A stretch of DNA of 64,000 nt from Nonomuraea pusilla (GTDB lineage Bacteria > Actinomycetota > Actinomycetes > Streptosporangiales > Streptosporangiaceae): NCBI RefSeq assembly GCF_900109355.1, contig NZ_FOBF01000001.1:609643-673642 (forward strand), in the 5' to 3' direction. The position numbers were made by a program, and so were the translations under genes. Under the pieces are notes generated by a model, which was not told where the DNA came from, made no database searches, and saw nothing but the letters and a program-made list of their open reading frames with translations. This document shows, piece after piece, positions 49,976 to 59,264 of the stretch. Each line of letters opens with the position of its first letter. Within the stretch, counting starts at the first letter, position 1.

Positions 49976-52900
49976 ATGGAATCTAGTGCTGTGAGTGGTC
50001 AGACCTGGCGATTGGTACGCCGCGCGAGCGACGGGCCCGCTGCGCCCCCTGTGCTCGACGAGCACCAGCGTGCCGTGGTCGCGCACCCGGGCGGCCCGCT
50101 GCTCGTCCTGGCCGGCCCCGGCACCGGCAAGACCACCACGATCGTCGAGAGCGTCGTCGACAGGATCGAGCGGCGCGGCGTCGATCCCGAGCGGGTGCTC
50201 ATCCTGACGTTCAGCAGGAAGGCTGCCCAGGAGCTGCGCCAGCGCGTCACCGCGCGGCTGCGCCGCACCACCCGCACGCCGCTCGCCCTCACCTTCCACT
50301 CGTACGCGTACGCGCTGCTGCGCCGCGAGGCCGTGCTCGCGGGGGAGCCGCCGCCGCGCCTGCTGAGCGGCCCCGAGCAGCTGCTGGAGATCCGGCGCCT
50401 GCTGCACGGCGAGCTGGAGGACGGCGCGGGCGGCTGGCCGCACTCGCTGCGCGAGGCGCTGAAGACCCGCGGCTTCGCCCAGGAGCTCAGGGACTTCCTC
50501 TCGCGCGCCGCCGAACGCGGCCTCGACGCCGACCGCCTCGTGGCCCTGGGCCGCGTGCACGGCCGGGGCGACTGGGTGGCGGCCGGGCGCTTCCTGGAGC
50601 GCTACCAGCTCAGGTTCGACCTCGACCCCGAGCCCGCGCTCGACTACGCCGAGCTGATCAGGGCCGCCGCCGGGCTGCTCACCGACCCCGACGTGCGGGC
50701 GCGCGAGCGGGCCGCGCACGACGTGGTCTTCGTGGACGAGTACCAGGACACCGACCCCGCGCAGGAACTGCTGCTGACGCAGCTCGCGGGCGACGGGCGC
50801 GACCTGGTCGCGGTGGGCGACCCCGACCAGTCGATCTACGGCTTCCGCGGCGCGGACGTGCAGGGCATCCTCGGCTTCCCGCAGCGCTTCCGCACCCTCC
50901 ACGGCCGCCGGGCGCCGGTGGTGGCGCTGCGCGTGTGCCGCAGGAGCGGCCCGAACCTGCTGGCGGCGTCCAGGAGGGTGGCCGAGCGCCTGCCCGCCGC
51001 GCCCCTGCCCGACACCGGCCGTCAACCGGCCCCGCCCGGCACCGGCCGTCAGCCGGTCCTGTCCGGCCTCGGCCACCAGCCGCCCCTGCCCGGCCTCGGC
51101 CACGAGCCGGGGGCCGGGCAGGCGCGCTCGCACGGCCACAGGGACCTCGTGGCCCCGCCCGGCGCCGAGGAGGGCGAGGCGCGGGTGCTGCTGGCCGACA
51201 GCACCAGCCAGGAGGCCGCCATCGTGGCCGACACGCTGCGCCGCGCCCACCTGATCGACGGGGTGCCCTGGCACCGCATGGCGGTGCTGGTGCGCTCGGC
51301 CAAGCGGCAGGTGCCGCTGCTGCGCCGGGCGCTCGTCAACGCCGGCGTGCCCACGATGATCGCCGGCGACGAGGTGCCCATCGCCCAGGAGCCGGGCGTA
51401 CGGCCCCTGCTCACCGTGCTGAGGGTCGCGCTCGATCCGTCCGTGCTGGACGAGGCGGTCGCCGAGGAGCTCCTGACGGGCCCGCTCGGCGGCACCGACA
51501 TGATCGGCGTGCGGCGGCTGCGCCGCTCCCTGAAGATCGCCGAGAACGAGGCCGCGGCCACGCTCGGCGAAGGCGCAGCGGGAAGCGCCCGCGACGCGGA
51601 AGGCGGCGGCGAAAGCGGCGGCGGCGCGCACCGGCGGCCGAGGTCGTCGGGCGAGCTGCTGGTGGCGGCGCTGCGCGACCCGCGCGAGCTCACCAGGGTC
51701 GAGCCGCACGTCGCCCTGCCCGCCGAGCGCGTCGCCAGGCTGCTGGCCTCCGCCGCCGAGGCCGCCGCCCGGCAGGCCGGCGCCGAGGACCTCCTGTGGA
51801 CCATCTGGCACGCCAGCGGCCTGGCCGAGCGCTGGACCGAGCTGAGCCTCGCGGGCGGCCCGAGGGGGGCGCAGGCCGACCGCGACCTCGACGCCGTCGT
51901 CGCGCTCTTCGACCACGCCGCCAGGTTCGCCGACCGGATGCCGAGGGCCGGCGCGGAGGTGTTCCTCGACGACCTGGCCGCCCAGGAGATCCCCGGCGAC
52001 ACGCTCGCCGAGCGGGCGCCCGACGGCGACGCCGTGCGCGTCCTGACCGCCCACCGCGCCAAGGGGCTCGAATGGGACGTCGTCGTCGTGGCGGGCGTGC
52101 AGGAGGGCGTCTGGCCCGACCTGCGGCTGCGCGGCTCCATGCTGGGCGTCGACGACCTCGTCGAGGTGGCCGAGGGCGCCGAGCCCAACGCCGCGTCGCT
52201 GGTGTCGAAGCTGCTGGCCGAGGAGCGCAGGCTGTTCTACGTGGCGGTCACCCGGGCCAGGCGCAGGCTGGTCGTCACGGCCGTCGGCGGGGAGGACACC
52301 GACGAGCGGCCGTCCAGGTTCCTGTCGGAGCTGGCGCCCGGCGCGGTCGGGTCCGCCACGGTCGACGACCGCGCCCGCTGGCTCACCATGTCCGCGCTCG
52401 TCGCCGACCTGCGCAGCGCCGTCACCGACCCCACCAGGCCCGCCGTCGTCAGGCAGAAGGCCGCCCGGCAGCTCGCCAGGCTCGCCGCGGCCGGGGTCCA
52501 GGGAGCCCACCCCAACGACTGGTACGCCCTGACCCCGATGTCCGACGACCGCCCGCTGAGCTGGTCGGACGGCGTCGTCACGATCTCGCCGTCGGCCGTC
52601 GAGAGCTTCACCAAGTGCGGCCTGCGCTGGCTGATGGAGACCGCGGTCGGCGCGGCCGGCACCAGCACCGCGCAGGGACTCGGCAACGTCATCCACGCCC
52701 TGGCCGTGCTCGCCGCCACCGACCTGCCCAGCGAGGACCTCCTCGGCGAACGGCTCGACGCCGTCTGGAACGAGCTCGACTTCGGCGGCGTCTGGTACAA
52801 CCGCAAGCAGCGCCAGGTGGCCGAGCAGATGATCGGCAAGTTCCTGCGCTGGCACAAGGAGAACCCGCGCGAGCTGGTCGCCTGGGAGGAGGCGTTCACC

Positions 52901-53335
52901 GCCACGGTGGCGGAGGGCGTCCAGATCAGGGGCCGGGTAGACCGGGTGGAGCGCGACGCGGGGAACCGGGCGGTGATCATCGACCTCAAGACCGGCGGCT
53001 CGAAGCCCAGGCCGGGCGAGCTCGACCGCCACCCGCAGCTCGGCGTCTACCAGCTCGCCGCCCTGCTGGGCGCGTTCGCCAGGCACGGCATGACCGAGCC
53101 GGGCGGCGCCGCGCTCGTGCAGCTCGGCAAGGCCGCCGGCAAGAACGACGCGCTGGAGCAGAAGCAGGACGCGCTCGCGGACGACCGCGACCCGAACTGG
53201 GCCAAGGACCTCGTCGAGACCGTCGCCACCGGCATGTCCGGCCCGTTCTTCCAGGCGAAGGTGAACGACGGCTGCCGCACCTGCGCCGCCAAGGCGAGCT
53301 GCCCCGTCAACGACGGCGGGGGGCAGGTGTGCTGA
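49976..53335 (+). CDS. adnA: AdnA-like helicase-nuclease subunit
   Basis: 1119 residues from the ATG at 49976. AdnAB is the actinobacterial end-resection motor with a nuclease in each subunit. UvrD motifs: Walker A AGPGTGKTTT (about 46-55), LTFSRKAAQEL, DEYQDTDPAQ (about 252), GDPDQSIYGFRGAD, and late motifs AKGLEWDVVVV and YVAVTRARR. A Pro/Gly-rich insertion with GRQPAPPGTGRQPVLSGLGH units lies near residues 340-380. The C-terminal nuclease has RGRVDRVERD and VIIDLKTGGSK, and four cysteines (one in FTKCGLRW, CRTCAAKASC) for an Fe-S cluster. The next gene overlaps by seven bases. Confidence 0.87.
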   Translation: MESSAVSGQTWRLVRRASDGPAAPPVLDEHQRAVVAHPGGPLLVLAGPGTGKTTTIVESVVDRIERRGVDPERVLILTFSRKAAQELRQRVTARLRRTTRTPLALTFHSYAYALLRREAVLAGEPPPRLLSGPEQLLEIRRLLHGELEDGAGGWPHSLREALKTRGFAQELRDFLSRAAERGLDADRLVALGRVHGRGDWVAAGRFLERYQLRFDLDPEPALDYAELIRAAAGLLTDPDVRARERAAHDVVFVDEYQDTDPAQELLLTQLAGDGRDLVAVGDPDQSIYGFRGADVQGILGFPQRFRTLHGRRAPVVALRVCRRSGPNLLAASRRVAERLPAAPLPDTGRQPAPPGTGRQPVLSGLGHQPPLPGLGHEPGAGQARSHGHRDLVAPPGAEEGEARVLLADSTSQEAAIVADTLRRAHLIDGVPWHRMAVLVRSAKRQVPLLRRALVNAGVPTMIAGDEVPIAQEPGVRPLLTVLRVALDPSVLDEAVAEELLTGPLGGTDMIGVRRLRRSLKIAENEAAATLGEGAAGSARDAEGGGESGGGAHRRPRSSGELLVAALRDPRELTRVEPHVALPAERVARLLASAAEAAARQAGAEDLLWTIWHASGLAERWTELSLAGGPRGAQADRDLDAVVALFDHAARFADRMPRAGAEVFLDDLAAQEIPGDTLAERAPDGDAVRVLTAHRAKGLEWDVVVVAGVQEGVWPDLRLRGSMLGVDDLVEVAEGAEPNAASLVSKLLAEERRLFYVAVTRARRRLVVTAVGGEDTDERPSRFLSELAPGAVGSATVDDRARWLTMSALVADLRSAVTDPTRPAVVRQKAARQLARLAAAGVQGAHPNDWYALTPMSDDRPLSWSDGVVTISPSAVESFTKCGLRWLMETAVGAAGTSTAQGLGNVIHALAVLAATDLPSEDLLGERLDAVWNELDFGGVWYNRKQRQVAEQMIGKFLRWHKENPRELVAWEEAFTATVAEGVQIRGRVDRVERDAGNRAVIIDLKTGGSKPRPGELDRHPQLGVYQLAALLGAFARHGMTEPGGAALVQLGKAAGKNDALEQKQDALADDRDPNWAKDLVETVATGMSGPFFQAKVNDGCRTCAAKASCPVNDGGGQVC

Positions 53336-56300
53336 CGCCCGTCGAGCTGGCGGAGAAGCTGGGCATCCTGCCGCCCACGCCCGAGCAGGCCGCCGTCATC
53401 GAGGCCCCGCTCGAACCCATGGTGGTCATGGCGGGCGCCGGCTCCGGCAAGAGCGAGACCATGGCCGGGCGCGTGGTCTGGCTGGTGGCCAACGGCCTGG
53501 TCAGGCCCGAGAACGTGCTCGGGCTCACGTTCACCCGCAAGGCGGCGGCCGAGCTCGCCACCAGGGTCAGGGAGCGCCTGCAGGGGCTGGCCGAGGCGGG
53601 CCTGGTCGAGCCGGGCGCGCTCGACAGCGAGCCGACCGTCTCCACCTACCACGCCTACGCCGCCCGCCTGGTCACCGACCACGCGCTGCGGGAGGCGCTC
53701 GAACCCACCATGCGGCTCGTCACGCCCGCCGTGTCGTGGCAGCTCGCCTCCCGCGTCGTCGCCCTGTACGACGGGCCGATGGACCGCGTCGAGCTGGGCC
53801 CGCCGTCGGTCACCGCCGCCCTGCTGGAGCTGGCCGGCGAGCTGTCGGAGCACCTGCGCTCGCCCGCCGACGTGCGCGGGGTGGGGGAGTGGCTGCGCGA
53901 GCGGTTCGCGGCGCTGCCGGGACGCACCGTCCAGGCCCAGCGCAGGCCGCTCGCCGTCCAGGACGCCAGGGAGCAGCTGCTGCCGCTCGTGGAGGCGTAC
54001 GAGCGGCTCAAGCGCGGGCGCGAGGTCATCGACTACGGCGACCAGATGTCGCTGGCGGCCCGCATCGCCTCCAACCACGGGGAGGTCGGCGAGATCGAGC
54101 GGTCCCGCTACGCGGTGGTGCTGCTCGACGAGTACCAGGACACCAGCCACGCCCAGCTCGTCCTGCTGCGCGCCCTGTACGGCGGCGGCCACCCCGTCAC
54201 CGCCGTCGGCGACCCCTGCCAGTCGATCTACGGCTGGCGCGGCGCCTCCGCGGGCAACCTGCGCAGGTTCGCCTCCGACTTCCGCACCCGCAGCGGCGAC
54301 CAGGCCCCCGTCAGGCAGCTCAGCGTGAGCTTCCGCAACGGCGACAGGGTGCTCGACGTGGCCGCCCGGGTGCAGCTGCCGCTGCGCATGGAGGCGCGCG
54401 AGGTGCCCGTGCTCGTGCCCGGCCCGAACCGCGTCGACCGCGGGCGGGTCACCTGCGCCTTCCACGAGACCGCCGAGGACGAGGCCGGATGGATCGCCGA
54501 CGGCGTCGCCCGGCTGCTGGGCCAGGAGGTCGCGCCCGACGGCATGCCGTGGGGCGAACGCGAGCGCAAGAAGACCCTCGCGCTCCAGCCGCAGGACGTC
54601 GCGATCCTGGCGCGCAAGCGGTCGCAGTTCCCCGTGCTGCGCAGGGCGCTGGAGGAACGCGACATCCCGGTCGAGGTGGTCGGACTGGGCGGCCTGCTGA
54701 CCGTGCCGGAGGTGAGCGACATCGTCGCCACCCTGCGCGTGCTCTACGACGCCACCGCCGGCGACGCCCTGGCCAGGCTGCTGGCGGGCCCGCGCTGGCG
54801 CATCGGCCCCGCCGACCTGCGGGTGCTGGGCGAGCACGCCAGGCAGCTCGCCCGCGAGCTGCGCGACAGCGACCGCAGGGACGACCCGCTCGACCAGGTG
54901 GTGGCCGACCTGGCGGAGGAGCGCGGCAGCCTCATCGACGCCCTGGACGAGCTGCCCGACAGGGCCGAGTGGCTGGAGGAGTACTCGCCGCTGGCCCGCA
55001 CCAGGCTCGTCGCGCTCGCCCACGAGCTGCGCCAGCTCAGGGCGCACGCGGCGCAGCCGCTGCCCGACCTGATCACCGAGGTGGAGCGCAGGCTCGGTAT
55101 CGACATCGAGGTCGCCGCCCGCGCCGGCACGGCAGGGGCGTTCGCGGCCAGGGCCGACCTCGACGCCTTCCTCGACGCCGCGTCCAGGTTCGCCGGCGAC
55201 GCCGAGGACCCCACGCTGGGCGCGTTCCTCGCCTACCTGCAGGCGGCCGAGACCGAGGAGTTCGGGCTGGAGGGCGGCAGGGTCGGCGAGAGCAACAGCG
55301 TGAAGCTGATGACCGTGCACGCCTCCAAGGGCCTGGAGTGGCCTGTCGTGGTCGTGCCCGGCCTGTCGCAGCTGGTCAGCTCGAAGGGCACGATCGCCAC
55401 CGGCAGCATGTTCCCCGCCACCCCGGTCACCAACAGCCGCTGGACCGACAACCCGCGCAAGCTGCCGTACCCGCTGCGCGGCGACGCCGCCGACCTGCCC
55501 CGCCTGACCGGGCTGGGCAAGGAGGAGCTGGCCGCGTTCGAGGAGCAGTGCCGCGACCGCGACCTGATGGAGGAGCGCAGGCTCGCGTACGTGGCCGTCA
55601 CCCGGGCGCACTACCACCTCATCGCCTCCGGCTACCGGTGGGGGAGCGCCACCAGGCCGCTGGAGCCGTCCGACTTCCTGCTGGAGATCCGCGACACCGC
55701 CGACAAGGTGGCGTTCTGGGCGCCCGACCTCGCCGAGGGCGCCACGAACCCGCTGCTGGAGGAGCCCGCCGCGGCGGTCTGGCCGGTCACCCCCGAAGGG
55801 CTGCGTTACGAGTCGGTGCTCGACGGCGCGAGGCTCGTCGAGGACGCGCTCGCCGGCACGCTGCCCCCGGCCGAGGACGAGCCGCTGCGGCCGTTCGAGG
55901 AGGAGCGCGTACGCGCCTGGGAACGCGACGCGGACCTGCTGCTGCGCGAGCGCGAGCTGCACCGCCGCAAGCCCGCGACGATCGTCGAGCTGCCCGCCAA
56001 GCTGACCGTGTCGTCGCTGGTCACGCTGGCCGCCGACGCCCGCGAGCTGGCCCGCAGGATCCGCAGGCCCGTGCCGGTCAAGCCGGCGCCGCTGGCCAGG
56101 CGCGGCACCTCGTTCCACAGGTGGCTGGAGACCCGGTGGGGGCAGCAGCGCCTCATCGACGACTTCGAGCTCCTCGACGAGCCGCCGGAGCCGGAGGAGG
56201 CCGACGTGCGGCTGGCCGAGCTCCAGGAGCTGTTCGAGCACAGCGAGTGGGCCGGCAGGCGGCCGCTCGACCTGGAGGTGCCGTTCGAGACGATGATCGC

Positions 56301-56592
56301 CGACCGGCTGGTGCGCGGCCGGATGGACGCCGTCTTCGAGCTGCCGGGCGGCGGCTACGAGGTGGTCGACTGGAAGACCGGCGAGCCGCCCTCGGGGAAG
56401 GCGGCCCAGGCGGCGGCCGTGCAGCTCGCCGCGTACCGGCTGGCCTGGTCGCAGCTCGCCGGCGTGCCGCTGGAGCGGGTCGGCGCCGCCTTCCACTACG
56501 TCCGGGCGAACCTCACGGTGCGCCCGGTGAACCTGCTGGACGAGGCCGGGCTGGTGGCGCTCATCGAGTCGGTGCCCTCGTCACAGCCGTAG
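53329..56592 (+). CDS. adnB: AdnB-like helicase-nuclease subunit
   Basis: 1087 residues from the GTG at 53329, inside the end of adnA. Motifs: Walker A MAGAGSGKSETM (about 34-45), LTFTRKAAAEL, LLDEYQDTSHAQ (about 265), GDPCQSIYGWRGAS, VHASKGLEWPVVVV and AYVAVTRAHYH. The nuclease domain near the end has GTSFHRWLE, VRGRMDAVFEL and EVVDWKTG, with VQLAAYRLAW as the last motif. No C-terminal Fe-S cysteines are seen, as in known AdnB. Together with AdnA it would process double-strand ends for recombination or other repair routes. The gene end overlaps the convergent PLP decarboxylase gene by 12 bases. Confidence 0.87.
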   Translation: MLTPVELAEKLGILPPTPEQAAVIEAPLEPMVVMAGAGSGKSETMAGRVVWLVANGLVRPENVLGLTFTRKAAAELATRVRERLQGLAEAGLVEPGALDSEPTVSTYHAYAARLVTDHALREALEPTMRLVTPAVSWQLASRVVALYDGPMDRVELGPPSVTAALLELAGELSEHLRSPADVRGVGEWLRERFAALPGRTVQAQRRPLAVQDAREQLLPLVEAYERLKRGREVIDYGDQMSLAARIASNHGEVGEIERSRYAVVLLDEYQDTSHAQLVLLRALYGGGHPVTAVGDPCQSIYGWRGASAGNLRRFASDFRTRSGDQAPVRQLSVSFRNGDRVLDVAARVQLPLRMEAREVPVLVPGPNRVDRGRVTCAFHETAEDEAGWIADGVARLLGQEVAPDGMPWGERERKKTLALQPQDVAILARKRSQFPVLRRALEERDIPVEVVGLGGLLTVPEVSDIVATLRVLYDATAGDALARLLAGPRWRIGPADLRVLGEHARQLARELRDSDRRDDPLDQVVADLAEERGSLIDALDELPDRAEWLEEYSPLARTRLVALAHELRQLRAHAAQPLPDLITEVERRLGIDIEVAARAGTAGAFAARADLDAFLDAASRFAGDAEDPTLGAFLAYLQAAETEEFGLEGGRVGESNSVKLMTVHASKGLEWPVVVVPGLSQLVSSKGTIATGSMFPATPVTNSRWTDNPRKLPYPLRGDAADLPRLTGLGKEELAAFEEQCRDRDLMEERRLAYVAVTRAHYHLIASGYRWGSATRPLEPSDFLLEIRDTADKVAFWAPDLAEGATNPLLEEPAAAVWPVTPEGLRYESVLDGARLVEDALAGTLPPAEDEPLRPFEEERVRAWERDADLLLRERELHRRKPATIVELPAKLTVSSLVTLAADARELARRIRRPVPVKPAPLARRGTSFHRWLETRWGQQRLIDDFELLDEPPEPEEADVRLAELQELFEHSEWAGRRPLDLEVPFETMIADRLVRGRMDAVFELPGGGYEVVDWKTGEPPSGKAAQAAAVQLAAYRLAWSQLAGVPLERVGAAFHYVRANLTVRPVNLLDEAGLVALIESVPSSQP

Positions 56593-57654
56593 GTAGTGGA
56601 ACGCCGGCTTCGCGTGCATGAGGAAGTCGTGGTGCGAGATGTTCCAGGCGTAGGCGCCGGCCATCGCGAACACCACGGTGTCCCCGACCCGCGCCGACGT
56701 CACGACGTCGCGGGCGAAGACGTCCTTCGGGGTGCAGAGCTGCCCGACGAGCGTGACCGGCTCGCCGTCGAGCCCCGGCCCCGAACCGGTGGGCAGGACC
56801 CCGAACGGCTGGTCGTGCCCCTTCGTCACCGGCGTGCGCAGGTGGTGGGTGCCGCCCAGCAGCACCGCGTACGCCTTCCCGCGCACCCGCTTCACGTCCA
56901 CGACCCTGGTGACGTAGTAGCCGCAGTAGGCGGTCAGCGACCGTCCAGGCTCGACGCGCAGCGTCCGCCCGCCCCGGTTCAGGGCCGCGAGGCCCCTCCC
57001 GTACTCCGCCCAGTCGAACCGCTCCCGCGGCGCCGCGTACGACACCGCCATGCCGCCGCCCAGGTTCACCTCGGCGTGCTCGCCGTCCAGAAGCCTGCGG
57101 GCCAGGGCGAGCAGCGCCGGGGCGTCCAGGCCGCTGGCCAGGTGGCTGTGCAGGCCGCGCAGCCGCACCCGCCGGCCGAACAGCGGCAGGCACTCGGCCA
57201 CGCCCGCCTCGTCCATGCCGAACGGGCCGCTCATCGTGAGCGCCGCCCCCTCCACCGGCAGGTCCGGGTTCACGCGGAGCAGCACGTCCGCCTCCCGGCC
57301 CGTGGCGAGCAGGCGGCGCAGCTCGTTCGGCGACTCCACGTGCAGCCGGTGGCAGGGCAGGCGCAGCTCGGCGTCGGTCTTGCCGGGCCCGCCCAGCGCC
57401 AGCGGCTTGCCGGGGAACAGCGCGGCGACGTGCGCGTGCTCGCCGCCCGACGACACCTCGAAGCCGTCCACGTGCCCGGCCAGCACGCGCAGCAGTTCGG
57501 GGTCGGGATTGGCCTTGACCGCGTAGTACAGCTCGACCCCGTCCAGGGCCGCGCGCACCGACGCGGCGTGCTCGTCCAGCGCGGGCAGGTCGTACAGGTA
57601 GGCGGGCGCCTCGCCGAGCCGCCGCGCGGCCTCCTCGATCCTCGGGCCGATCAT
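56581..57654 (-). CDS. Type III PLP-dependent decarboxylase of the siderophore operon
   Basis: 357 residues. It is a fold-III PLP enzyme of the ornithine/diaminopimelate decarboxylase group: LYYAVKANPDPELL holds the Schiff-base Lys (about 48), LHSHLASGLD, NLGGGMAVSY the phosphate-binding glycines, EPGRSLTAYCGYYV, and the dimer-partner motif QLCTPKDVFARDV. In NIS siderophore clusters such enzymes (for example SbnH) decarboxylate an amino-acid-citrate intermediate to the amine. The start overlaps the upstream synthetase stop (ATGA), and it is the last gene of a four-gene coupled operon. Confidence 0.88.
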   Translation of the reverse strand: MIGPRIEEAARRLGEAPAYLYDLPALDEHAASVRAALDGVELYYAVKANPDPELLRVLAGHVDGFEVSSGGEHAHVAALFPGKPLALGGPGKTDAELRLPCHRLHVESPNELRRLLATGREADVLLRVNPDLPVEGAALTMSGPFGMDEAGVAECLPLFGRRVRLRGLHSHLASGLDAPALLALARRLLDGEHAEVNLGGGMAVSYAAPRERFDWAEYGRGLAALNRGGRTLRVEPGRSLTAYCGYYVTRVVDVKRVRGKAYAVLLGGTHHLRTPVTKGHDQPFGVLPTGSGPGLDGEPVTLVGQLCTPKDVFARDVVTSARVGDTVVFAMAGAYAWNISHHDFLMHAKPAFHYLRL

Positions 57655-59264
57655 GCGAGCGGGTTCGCGATCGGGACGTACCCGGCGCCGCGGTCGGCCG
57701 CCCGCGCCCAGCGCACCAGCAGGTTCGCCTTGGCGGGGAGCGGCGCCCCCGCCAGCAGGTCGCGCAGGGGCAGCGGCCCGCCCAGGACGCCCGCGTGGCC
57801 GTCCAGGACGTCACGCGCGGCCCGCCACAGCTCCCGCAGCAGGACGTCGTCGGGCCCGGCGAGCGTCGCGGCGATCTCCGTCAGGTGGTTGACGAGCAGG
57901 CAGTAGACGACGCGGGCCCACCCCCGCCCGGCGTCGTACGTGAGCGCCTCCGCCACGCGCGGGTGCAGCCCGGCGAGGTCGTGGCGGCCCGCGACGAGCT
58001 TGACGCCCTCCAGGTCGCGGAAGACGGCCTGCGCGGGCGCGCCGGAGGCGTCCAGGCCGACCAGGACGTTCTGCAGGTGCGGCTCAAGGACGACGCCGTG
58101 CGTGAAGTACAGGTCGAGCACGGGCAGCGCCACCGCCGCCACGTACGCCCGCCACCACGCGACCGGGTCACCCGCCGCACCCGGCGCCGCGCCGTCCAAG
58201 GGGCCGGGGGCGCCGTCGAAGGCCGAGGTGCCGTCCAAGGGGCCGGGGGCGCCGTCCACGGCCAGGGCGGCGGCCAGGACGGGCGTGACGCCCGGGTCGC
58301 ACACCGCCCACGGGCTCTCCCGCACGATCACGCTCAGCCCCTCGTGCGGCCGGGAAGGCCCCTGGAGCGTCCGGTAGCCGGGCTCGGGCAGCCAGCGCAC
58401 GCCCGGGTGCGCGGCCCGCAGCGCCTCGAACACCGGCCCGAGCCGCGCCGTCAGCTCCACCGCCCCCGCGAGCTCGTACCAGGCGTTCCTGCGCACGCAG
58501 TTCGTGATCCGCACGTCCAGCGAGAACTTGAGGCAGACGTCCGCGTCCGGCACGTAGACCGTCCGCACCGACGACGTCGGCACCGCCACCGGGCCGGGCC
58601 CCAGGTCGACCAGCTCCCCGCCGAACGCCGGGCGCAGCAGGTCGAGCTGCCACGGGTGGGCGGGCAGCAGCAGGCGGCCGGGCGGCGCCGCGCCCAGGGC
58701 GTCCAGCGCGGACACGTCGCCCGCCTCGGCCGCCGCGTCCGCGCGGACCCCGAGCAGCCGCAGCGGGAAGCGGGCGTGCGCCTCGGGCGCGTACCGCAGC
58801 CAGCCCGCGCCGTCGCGCGCCTTCGGGCTCGGGTGGAACGGGTGCCCGTGCACGAGCGCCTGCTCGGAGGCCAGCCAGGGATCGGCGGGCGGCGTCGCGC
58901 CCGCCCGCGCCCGCAGGATCGCCGCCACGGCCTGCCTGCTCGCCGCCACCTGCCCGGCGAACTCCCCGTTGCCCGTCCCGCCCGCGCTCAGCTCCGCCTC
59001 GGCCAGCCGCACCAGCTCGTCCCCCTCCAGCGGACGCCACGCCCCGGCCTCCAGCCGCTCGGGCGGCCCGTCGAAGCGCAGCGCCGCCCCGCCGCGGGTC
59101 CGCGCCCGCAGCAGCGTCCCCGCCACGCGCAGCAGCACGTACGGGGGAGCGGGCCAGACCAGGCCGCGCGGCCCGGCCACCTCCCGCACGCAGCAGCGCA
59201 GCAGCGCGGCCAGCGTCGCCTCCTCGGCCTCGGCGTCCGCGGCGTCGACGGCCAGTCCGTGCAT
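57651..59264 (-). CDS. IucA/IucC family NIS siderophore synthetase, second in operon
   Basis: 537 residues from an ATG that directly follows the upstream stop (TGAATG), with GAGGAGAGG upstream. NIS synthetases use ATP to condense citrate or succinate carboxylates with amines or alcohols. Signatures: HGHPFHPSPKAR, LPAHPWQLDLL, the ATP-binding SLDVRITNCVRRNAWYELAG, and EPHLQNVLVGLD with FRDLEG for the C-terminal FhuF-like half. Short repeats in the middle (GPLDGTSAFDGAPGPLDG) look like an inserted linker. The substrate class (A, B or C) is not decided by eye. Confidence 0.9.
   Translation of the reverse strand: MHGLAVDAADAEAEEATLAALLRCCVREVAGPRGLVWPAPPYVLLRVAGTLLRARTRGGAALRFDGPPERLEAGAWRPLEGDELVRLAEAELSAGGTGNGEFAGQVAASRQAVAAILRARAGATPPADPWLASEQALVHGHPFHPSPKARDGAGWLRYAPEAHARFPLRLLGVRADAAAEAGDVSALDALGAAPPGRLLLPAHPWQLDLLRPAFGGELVDLGPGPVAVPTSSVRTVYVPDADVCLKFSLDVRITNCVRRNAWYELAGAVELTARLGPVFEALRAAHPGVRWLPEPGYRTLQGPSRPHEGLSVIVRESPWAVCDPGVTPVLAAALAVDGAPGPLDGTSAFDGAPGPLDGAAPGAAGDPVAWWRAYVAAVALPVLDLYFTHGVVLEPHLQNVLVGLDASGAPAQAVFRDLEGVKLVAGRHDLAGLHPRVAEALTYDAGRGWARVVYCLLVNHLTEIAATLAGPDDVLLRELWRAARDVLDGHAGVLGGPLPLRDLLAGAPLPAKANLLVRWARAADRGAGYVPIANPLA

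Noticed and set aside
49835..53086. Long minus-strand frames opposite adnA and adnB
   Set aside because: Same GC-driven shadow effect; the plus strand carries all helicase and nuclease motifs.
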